Source: Thermovibrio sp.
GTDB lineage: Bacteria > Aquificota > Aquificia > Desulfurobacteriales > Desulfurobacteriaceae
Direction: 5' to 3'
Assembly: GCA_015488335.1 (NCBI GenBank)
Contig: WFNZ01000054.1
Span: 1-56,412, forward strand
Length of the DNA stretch: 56,412 bases
In this document: one piece after another, positions 51,083-56,412 of the stretch
Position numbering within the stretch: the first letter of the stretch is position 1
Layout: the number at the start of each line of letters is the position of its first letter
Notes under the pieces: model-generated
Databases searched by the model: none
What the model was told of the DNA's origin: nothing
Seen by the model: the letters and a program-made list of their open reading frames with translations, nothing else
Made by a program: the position numbers and the translations under genes

Positions 51083-52234
51083 TTGAAGCCTATAAAGAGA
51101 AGACTTCTCACCCCCGGGCCAACGATGGTTCCAGAGAGGGTTCTTGAAGCCCTTTCCCGTCCTACCCTCTACCACAGGTCTCCTGAGTTTAAAGAGATTT
51201 TCCTTGAGACCAGGAAGCTTCTTGGGAAAATCATGAGGACAGAGGGAGAAGTTCTTATACTTACTTCTTCTGGAACAGGAGCAATGGAGGCTGCCGTTGC
51301 TAACCTCTTTAACCCGGGAGACAGCGCTGTAGTTGTTGTTGGCGGAAAGTTTGGTCAGAGGTGGGAGGAACTGTGTAGAACCCACGGCGTAAACCCGATA
51401 GTTGTAAACGTTGAATGGGGAAGGGCTGTTGACCCTGCAGAAGTTGAGAGAGCTCTTTCTGAAAACCCTGGCGTTAAGGGAGTTCTCATCCAGATATGCG
51501 AAACTTCTACGGGAACCGTTCACGACGTTAAGGAGATAGGAAAAATTCTCAGGAACTTCCCTGACGTTCTTTTAGTGGCCGACGGAATAACCGCTTATGG
51601 CGTCTATGACATTCCCACAGATGAGTGGGGAATAGACGTTGCAATTACAGGTTCTCAGAAAGCCCTCATGACCCCACCCGGGCTTGCCGTCATAACCCTC
51701 AACGAAAAGGCGGTTAACAGACTTGTTGAAAAACCCAGAACCTACTACTTCAACCTGAAAAAAGAGATAAAGCAACAGAAAAAAGGGCAAACGGCCTACA
51801 CAACGGCCACGAACCTTGTTGTTGCCCTTAATGAAGCGCTAAAAATGATTCTTAAAGAAGGTATTGAAAACGTTGCAAAGCGTCATGCTATCCTTGCAGA
51901 GGCTACAAGGGCTGGAGTGAAGGCGATGGGGTTGGAGCTCCTCTCATACAGCCCGGCAAATGGCGTAACGGCAGTCCTTGCACCTGAAGGCATTAACGGT
52001 CAGGATGTTGTGAAGATAGCCAGGGAGAGGTACGGGATAACCATAGCCGGCGGTCAGGAACACCTGAAGGGCAAAATCTTCCGCCTCTCCCATATGGGCT
52101 ACGTAGACCAGTTTGATGTTCTAACCGGCCTTGAAGTTACAGAGCTTGCACTGAAAGAGTTGGGCTACAGCAAGTTCAAATTTGGAGACTCCGTTAAAGC
52201 GGCAATGGAAGTTTTCTACTCGGCGAATCTGTAG
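51083..52234 (+). CDS. Class V aminotransferase (serine-glyoxylate/alanine-glyoxylate type)
   Basis: PLP enzyme of 383 residues. It begins RRLLTPGPTMVPERVLEAL. It has TSSGTGAMEAAVANLF with the cofactor phosphate loop, the Asp in VADGITAYGV and the Lys in GSQKALMTPPGLAV that binds PLP. In autotrophs such enzymes link serine, glycine and alanine, or act with serA (phosphoserine route) as an alternative to serC. The true substrate is unclear. The start is TTG 51083 with AGGAGG. It follows the helicase by 9 bases. Confidence 0.85.
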   Translation: MKPIKRRLLTPGPTMVPERVLEALSRPTLYHRSPEFKEIFLETRKLLGKIMRTEGEVLILTSSGTGAMEAAVANLFNPGDSAVVVVGGKFGQRWEELCRTHGVNPIVVNVEWGRAVDPAEVERALSENPGVKGVLIQICETSTGTVHDVKEIGKILRNFPDVLLVADGITAYGVYDIPTDEWGIDVAITGSQKALMTPPGLAVITLNEKAVNRLVEKPRTYYFNLKKEIKQQKKGQTAYTTATNLVVALNEALKMILKEGIENVAKRHAILAEATRAGVKAMGLELLSYSPANGVTAVLAPEGINGQDVVKIARERYGITIAGGQEHLKGKIFRLSHMGYVDQFDVLTGLEVTELALKELGYSKFKFGDSVKAAMEVFYSANL

Positions 52235-52269
52235 TATAGTGGTTCTTTAAACAGCTTAAAGGAGAGACT

Positions 52270-52692
52270 ATGAAAAAGTATCGCTACACAGTTGAGTACA
52301 CCCTCACTGCTCCCGATGGAACAGTAATTGACTCTACAGAAGGAAGAGAGCCTTTCTCCTTCACCACAGGCCAGAACGAGGTTATCCCCGGCTTTGAAAA
52401 GGAAGTGTCTCAGATGGAAGAGGGGGAGGAGAAGACCTTTACACTTCAACCTTCAGAGGCCTACGGAGAGAGGAGAGAAGAGCTTGTTGAGACCCTTCCC
52501 CGCCATATGTTTCAGGGAATAGAGCTCCAGAGAGGCCAAACACTTCAGGGAACAACGCCAGAAGGACAGACCTTTTTGGTTAGGGTTGTGGACTTTAACG
52601 ACGAAACCGTAACCATAGATCACAACCACCCACTTGCCGGCGTTCCTTTAACCTTCAGGGTTAAAGTTCTTAAAAAAGAGGAGGTTGCTTAG
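52270..52692 (+). CDS. SlyD-like FKBP-type peptidyl-prolyl isomerase
   Basis: Peptidyl-prolyl isomerase/chaperone of 140 residues. The FKBP part (VEYTLTAPDGTVIDST, GQNEVIPGFEKEV, PSEAYGER) is interrupted by an insert-in-flap segment (PRHMFQGIELQRGQTLQG) as in SlyD. DHNHPLAG is the conserved SlyD signature. The His-rich metal-binding tail of E. coli SlyD is absent. SlyD assists nickel delivery to hydrogenases in E. coli, which may matter in a nickel-importing organism. It overlaps the next gene by one base. Confidence 0.9.
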   Translation: MKKYRYTVEYTLTAPDGTVIDSTEGREPFSFTTGQNEVIPGFEKEVSQMEEGEEKTFTLQPSEAYGERREELVETLPRHMFQGIELQRGQTLQGTTPEGQTFLVRVVDFNDETVTIDHNHPLAGVPLTFRVKVLKKEEVA

Positions 52693-53276
52693 TGGAGACG
52701 GTGGTTGTTTCAGAGGCTCCACAACAGCTTGTTAGTAAGCTCATATTCAACACAGTTGTTCCAAGGCCTATAGCCTGGATAACAACAGTTTCAAAGGTGG
52801 GTAAGGTTAACCTTGCCCCTTTCTCTTTCTTTAACGCTATAACAACAAAACCGCCACTTTTGTTTGTTTCTGTTGGTAAGAGGAAAGACGGCACCTTGAA
52901 GGATACGGCCAGAAATATCCTTGAAACAGAAGAGTTCGTGGTTAACGTTGTTTCAGAGGAGTTCCTTGAGAAGATGCACCTCTCCGGTAAAGATTTTCCC
53001 CCGGAAGTGAGCGAGGCGGAGGAGCTTAACGTTGAACTTGAACCTTCTAAACTTTTAAAACCGCCTAAGGTGAAAAACGTCCCTGCAGCTCTTGAGTGCG
53101 TTCTCAGGGAGCATTTACAGTTAGGGGCAACCCCTATGGATGTCTTTATAGGAGAGGTAGTTGCTGTTCACTACAGCCCGGAGCTCCTTAAAACCCAGAA
53201 AGGTTTGATTGGAAGATTGGGAGGAAAGAGGTACTGTTGCGTTTCCGATGAGATAGACCTTTCGGAGCTCTCTTAA
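52692..53276 (+). CDS. Flavin reductase-like FMN-binding protein
   Basis: A 194-residue protein of the flavin reductase-like, FMN-binding split-barrel family. It has the typical FNTVVPRPIAWITTVSKVGKVNLAPFSFFNAITTKPPLL N-terminus split across residues 18-55 and the C-terminal FIGEVVAVHYSP region. Such proteins reduce free flavin or act as FMN-dependent oxidoreductases, and the partner is unknown. The start is GTG 52692 overlapping the slyD-like stop. A strong terminator follows. Confidence 0.8.
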   Translation: METVVVSEAPQQLVSKLIFNTVVPRPIAWITTVSKVGKVNLAPFSFFNAITTKPPLLFVSVGKRKDGTLKDTARNILETEEFVVNVVSEEFLEKMHLSGKDFPPEVSEAEELNVELEPSKLLKPPKVKNVPAALECVLREHLQLGATPMDVFIGEVVAVHYSPELLKTQKGLIGRLGGKRYCCVSDEIDLSELS

Positions 53277-53281
53277 GAAAT

Positions 53282-53303
53282 GGGGGCAACCGCCCCCGTT
53301 TTA
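53282..53303 (+). terminator. Rho-independent terminator after the flavin reductase gene
   Basis: GGGGGC (53282-53287), loop AACC, GCCCCC (53292-53297) then GTTTTAA. On the opposite strand it can also stop the UbiD-family transcript. Confidence 0.85.
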
Positions 53304-53376
53304 ATAAAGTCAGAGATTTATTCATTATTCTTGGCCATCCATTATTATATGGAAACTTTATTAAGTTTGTCAATAT

Positions 53377-54864
53377 TTAAACTCCCCAGCTCCATGGATT
53401 CTTCTTTTCCGGCGGAGAGGGTAGTCCCAATCTCTCCCATATCCTGTCCACCCTTTTCTTAACCTCAGGATCCATCTCAATGTCCGGCGGCCAATCCCTT
53501 GTAAAACCTTCACTCTTCCACTTCTTAGTTGCGTCAATACCCATTTTGCTTCCGTAAAAGGGCAGGGGTGAAGTGTGGTCAAGGGCGTCAACGGGACCTT
53601 CCGTAAAGATTACATCCCTTTTAGGATCAACGTTGTTTCCCCACCTCCACAAAACCTCTCCTATATCGTGGACGTTTGTATCCTTATCAAAAATTACAAT
53701 GTTCTTCGTGAAGCTCATCTGACCCATTCCCCAGAGGGCAGAAATGACCTTTTTGGCGTGTCCGGGGTAGCGCTTATCTATAGAGATAAAGGCAAAGTTG
53801 TGGAAGACCCCTTCAATGGGAAGGCACATATCAACAATTTCTGGAAGCTGAGTTTTGAGAAGCGGCAGGAATATCCTTTCAGTTGCCTTTCCTATGTAGC
53901 AGTCTTCCATTGGCGGTTTGCCAACTATCGTTGCCGGGTAGATGGGGTCTCTCCTGTGAGTTATGCAGGTAATGTGGAAAACAGGGTAGAAGTCGGGCAG
54001 TGAGTAGTAACCTGTGTGGTCTCCAAAGGGCCCTTCAAAACGGAACTCTTCTGTATCAACGTAGCCTTCTAAAACTATCTCTGCGTTTGCAGGAACCTCA
54101 AGATCAACAGTTTCGCACTTAACCATTTCAACGGCCTTTCCCCTTATAAACCCGGCAAAAACCATCTCATCAACGTCCTCGGGAAGAGGAGCCGTTGCCG
54201 AGTAGATAACTGCCGGGTCGGAGCCTATGGCAACGGCAACGGGAAACCTCTTTATTCCCATTCTCTTTGCTTTCCAGAAGTGTTTTGCTCCAACCTTGTG
54301 CCAGTGCCAGTGCATTCCCGTTGTGTTCTTTGAGTAGACGTGGAGCCTGTACATTCCGCAGTTTCTCTCGCCGGTTTCCGGGTCTTTGGTGAAAACCAGC
54401 GGCAGGGTTATGAACCTCCCGCCGTCTTTAGGCCAGCAAAAGAGTATTGGAAACTTTGAGAGGTCTGGCTCTTTCACTATTACTTCTTTGCAGGGAGCTT
54501 TTTCTCTCTTTACCTCTCTGGGGAAAATATCTGCAATCTTTTTCAGCTCAACCAGCTTTTTCAGCTTATCAATAAAACCCGACGGCTTTTCAGGCTTTAA
54601 GAGTTTTGCTGCCCTTTTCCCTATTGAGTCAGGGTCGTCTTCAAGGGCAAGAACCATCCTTTTATAACTGGCAAATAGGTTTATTGCAACCGGAATTTCC
54701 CTGCCGTCAACGTTCTTAAACAGAAGGGCTGGTCCTCCGGCTTTAACCGTTCTATCTGCAATCTCTGTGATCTCAAGGTAAGAGCTTACGGGGTAGTCAA
54801 TCTCTTTAAGTTCCCCTTCCTGTTTCAGTTTCTGGATAAACTCTCTTAAATCTTTATAGGCCAT
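53377..54864 (-). CDS. UbiD-family decarboxylase (menaquinone/ubiquinone-type)
   Basis: A 495-residue prenyl-FMN-dependent decarboxylase. It begins YKDLREFIQKLKQEGELKEI. It has GGPALLF near residue 43, the MYRLHVYSKNTTGMHWHWHKVG segment, AIGSDPAVIYSATAPLP, the EGYVDTEEFRFEGPFGDHTGYYS region with conserved Glu residues, and the C-terminal EVLWRWGNNVDPKRD. This form is found in menaquinone biosynthesis (classical UbiD or futalosine-route MqnL). Quinone decarboxylation is therefore likely, but substrate is not shown. A ubiX/prenyltransferase gene is not in the window. Confidence 0.88.
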   Translation of the reverse strand: MAYKDLREFIQKLKQEGELKEIDYPVSSYLEITEIADRTVKAGGPALLFKNVDGREIPVAINLFASYKRMVLALEDDPDSIGKRAAKLLKPEKPSGFIDKLKKLVELKKIADIFPREVKREKAPCKEVIVKEPDLSKFPILFCWPKDGGRFITLPLVFTKDPETGERNCGMYRLHVYSKNTTGMHWHWHKVGAKHFWKAKRMGIKRFPVAVAIGSDPAVIYSATAPLPEDVDEMVFAGFIRGKAVEMVKCETVDLEVPANAEIVLEGYVDTEEFRFEGPFGDHTGYYSLPDFYPVFHITCITHRRDPIYPATIVGKPPMEDCYIGKATERIFLPLLKTQLPEIVDMCLPIEGVFHNFAFISIDKRYPGHAKKVISALWGMGQMSFTKNIVIFDKDTNVHDIGEVLWRWGNNVDPKRDVIFTEGPVDALDHTSPLPFYGSKMGIDATKKWKSEGFTRDWPPDIEMDPEVKKRVDRIWERLGLPSPPEKKNPWSWGV

Positions 54865-54887
54865 TATTTACTTCTCCTTTCAATTTT

Positions 54888-54899
54888 GTAGAATTCTAC
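54888..54899. promoter_or_regulatory. 12-bp perfect palindrome between divergent genes
   Basis: GTAGAATTCTAC lies in the 54-base spacer between the UbiD-family gene and the Nif3-like gene. It contains TAGAAT on both strands, so it might be overlapping -10 elements of two divergent promoters or an operator. Confidence 0.35.
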
Positions 54900-54918
54900 C
54901 ACCTTAAGGAGAGAAGAT

Positions 54919-55689
54919 ATGGCTAAGCTAAGTGAAATAACGGCTTTCCTTGAATCCCTGATCCCACCTGAACAGCAGGATAGCTGGGATAACTCAGGCC
55001 TTCAGTTAGGCTGGAGTGAACAGGAAGTTGGTAGGGTTGGCTTTGCTCTATCTGTTTCCCGTGAAGTTGTAGTTGAAGCTAAGAAGAGAGGAATTGACCT
55101 CCTGATAACCCACCATCCCCTAACAATTTCCGGTCTGAAAGTTTTTTCTCCAGACCGCTACCCTCAGAACCTCCTCTTAGAGCTGGTAAAGAACTCCATT
55201 TCCCTCTACGCACTCCACACAAACCTTGACGTTTCGCCTTTTGGACCAACTGCCTTAATCTGTGAATTTCTAAACCTTCAGAGCGTTGAACCTATTACTG
55301 TGAAGCCTCCTTACGGTGCCGTAGGAGTTCTGCCGGAAAAGTGTTCGCAGAGGGAGCTCCTCTCAAAACTCAAAGAGTTCTTACCGAAAGATGTTTTCAG
55401 GGCTGTCAATTACTCTCCAGAGTCTTTAGTTGAGCGTGTAGCCATCTGTTCCGGCAGCGGAGCCTCTTTCATAGACTTGGTCGCTGACAGAGCTGACCTT
55501 TACATCACTGGAGATGTTAAGTACCACGACGCAATGAAGGCAAAAGACCTTGGCCTTACAGTTTTTGACATGGGACACTTTGGAACTGAGAGAATTTTCT
55601 ACAAGAAGCTTAAAAAACTACTTGAAAGTGCTTTCCCGCAGGTAGATTTTATTCTCCTGTCTGAAAACTCCCCCTTTGAGGTGGCCTGA
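54919..55689 (+). CDS. Nif3-like dinuclear metal centre protein
   Basis: A 256-residue member of the Nif3/YqfO/YbgI family, which forms a hexameric toroid with a dinuclear metal site. It has the conserved QDSWDNSGLQLG, DLLITHHPLTISG with two His ligands, ALHTNLDVSPFG, CSGSGASFI, ADLYITGDVKYHDAM, and a C-terminal DMGHFGTERI with His and Glu. It is the short form without the PII-like insert. Its function in bacteria is not established. The ATG follows AAGGAGAGAAG. It overlaps the start region of the next gene. Confidence 0.9.
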   Translation: MAKLSEITAFLESLIPPEQQDSWDNSGLQLGWSEQEVGRVGFALSVSREVVVEAKKRGIDLLITHHPLTISGLKVFSPDRYPQNLLLELVKNSISLYALHTNLDVSPFGPTALICEFLNLQSVEPITVKPPYGAVGVLPEKCSQRELLSKLKEFLPKDVFRAVNYSPESLVERVAICSGSGASFIDLVADRADLYITGDVKYHDAMKAKDLGLTVFDMGHFGTERIFYKKLKKLLESAFPQVDFILLSENSPFEVA

Positions 55690-55690
55690 C

Positions 55691-56404
55691 ATGTTGAACG
55701 AGAAACTGTTAGAAGTTCAGAATAGAGAGATTGAGCTCTTAAGGCTCAAAACGAAACTGAAGGAGCTCCTTAAGGAAAAGGAGACCAAAGAGAAACTCCT
55801 GAAGGAACTTGAGACAAAACTTGAGTCGGCACACAGGAAACTTGAGGAGAAGAAAAAGGAACTTAAAGATCTGAAAGACTTTATCCTCTACAAGCAGGAG
55901 AGAATAGAGGAGCTGAAAGCCCAGAAGGAGAGAGTTAAAAGCAGAAGCGAGTTTAAACAGATACTTCGGCAGATCGCCAAAAACGAAGACGACATAATAA
56001 AGACAAAACAAGAGATAACAAAAGTTGAAGCTGAAGTGGAAACCCTTGCAGACGCCTACAGGAAACTGAAAGAAGAGCTTGCACCCCAGGTTGAGTCTGT
56101 AAGGAGCGAGATTGAAGACCTGGAAGCAGAAGTTGAAAAGCTTGAGAAGAAGATAGAAAAAGTGAGCAGAGATATTGAAGACCTTAAAGAAGGAATACCT
56201 GAAGAGGAGCTCCGCCGATTTGAGGAGCTGAAAGAGAAGTTCAACGGCCTTGTGTTTGCCGACATCTCCTCTGGAGCCTGTGAAGGGTGCGGAATGACAT
56301 TCTCGCCGGCCGAGTTTAAGGAGCTCCTCAAAAACCTTGAACCCGGAAAAACCAAATGCCCTTACTGTGGAAGGTTTATTTACAGTAAAGTGGCAACCAG
56401 ATAG
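55691..56404 (+). CDS. Coiled-coil protein with C-terminal C4 zinc ribbon
   Basis: A 237-residue protein starting at ATG 55691 (GAGGTGG upstream). Residues about 5-185 form a continuous Glu/Lys/Leu-rich coiled coil. The C-terminal region has ACEGCGMTFSP and CPYCGRF, a four-Cys zinc ribbon. This matches the DUF164/C4-type zinc ribbon family, whose members are often encoded directly after Nif3-like proteins and are thought to bind nucleic acids. The gene is complete, with a stop 8 bases before the window ends. Confidence 0.85.
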   Translation: MLNEKLLEVQNREIELLRLKTKLKELLKEKETKEKLLKELETKLESAHRKLEEKKKELKDLKDFILYKQERIEELKAQKERVKSRSEFKQILRQIAKNEDDIIKTKQEITKVEAEVETLADAYRKLKEELAPQVESVRSEIEDLEAEVEKLEKKIEKVSRDIEDLKEGIPEEELRRFEELKEKFNGLVFADISSGACEGCGMTFSPAEFKELLKNLEPGKTKCPYCGRFIYSKVATR

Positions 56405-56412
56405 TTCTGCTC

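Larger units (their letters stand above)
1204..56327. repeat. Highly iterated palindrome GGAGCTCC, dispersed
   Basis: By eye I counted about 55 copies of GGAGCTCC in the window, and roughly as many GAGCTC cores with a changed flank. About 1 copy is expected by chance in 56 kb. Copies lie on genes of both strands and in all three codon phases: Glu-Leu (GAG CTC C), Gly-Ala-Pro (GGA GCT CC) and Gly-Ser-Ser (GGG AGC TCC). Examples are at 1204, 5639, 11628, 24335 (phase Gly-Ser-Ser), 27741, 44791 (phase Gly-Ala-Pro), 55762 and 56320. It is rare from about 30.0 to 39.2 kb (two copies, near 33536 and 38330). Confidence 0.85.

Noticed and set aside
1-56412. CRISPR arrays, tRNA or rRNA genes
   Set aside because: No regularly spaced repeats, no cloverleaf-like sequences and no rRNA-like stretches were recognised by eye. 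A tRNA scan would be decisive.

Overview
The window is a gene-dense bacterial chromosome segment of roughly 46-50 % GC over most of its length. It probably comes from a thermophilic, anaerobic, Gram-negative chemolithotroph of the Aquificota, and Desulfurobacteriaceae-like organisms are my best guess. The reasons are lpxB (an outer membrane), a large multiheme cytochrome, a NikKMLQO-type nickel importer, highly charged Lys/Glu-rich proteins, tight gene overlaps and frequent TTG/GTG starts. The assignment is inference from gene content and was not tested by phylogeny.

Layout. (1) 1-3229: nickel/cobalt ECF-type importer (periplasmic DUF4198 protein, NikM/CbiM, NikL-like, CbiQ, CbiO). (2) 3261-10079, minus strand: lon, galU, an RlmI-like methyltransferase, a geranylgeranyl-reductase-like flavoprotein and carA. 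(3) 10165-14880, plus: a ZnuA-like lipoprotein, a trpG/pabA amidotransferase, lpxB, a THUMP RNA methyltransferase and prfB with its programmed +1 frameshift. (4) 15040-19461: an octaheme cytochrome interrupted by one in-frame TGA. The TGA is followed at the right distance by a bSECIS-like hairpin, so I read it as one selenoprotein. (5) 19488-29931: a 49-residue membrane protein, cysS, mazG, a universal stress protein, mtnA, type II secretion K-L-M-N, ruvA, ruvB and serA. (6) About 30.0-39.2 kb: an accessory island, largely AT-rich. It holds a four-gene operon with an HslU-like AAA+ unfoldase and a protein with a possible target-recognition-like C-terminus, two divergent AbiEii-type toxin-antitoxin pairs, and three unknown genes of mosaic base composition. 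(7) 39243-44671, minus: HD phosphohydrolase, Fur/PerR regulator, fmt, Sua5/YrdC, DUF89 phosphatase, purE and a lipoprotein. (8) 44738-53276: efp, accB, accC, two tandem winged-helix-Hfq fusions, a convergent OmpR-type DNA-binding protein, a UvrD/PcrA helicase, a class V aminotransferase, a SlyD-like isomerase and a flavin reductase-like protein. (9) 53377-56404: a UbiD-family decarboxylase, a Nif3-like protein and a coiled-coil zinc-ribbon protein.

Main points of interest. The probable selenocysteine-containing octaheme cytochrome. An extraordinary excess of the palindrome GGAGCTCC (about 55 copies by eye, about 1 expected), used in all reading frames and sparse in the island, reminiscent of cyanobacterial HIP1. 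The HslU-like/TRD-like operon, which I do not recognise as any described system. Two adjacent genes that each fuse a helix-turn-helix domain to an Hfq-type Sm domain.

No tRNA, rRNA, CRISPR array or intact insertion sequence was recognised. All GC values and motif counts were made by eye.
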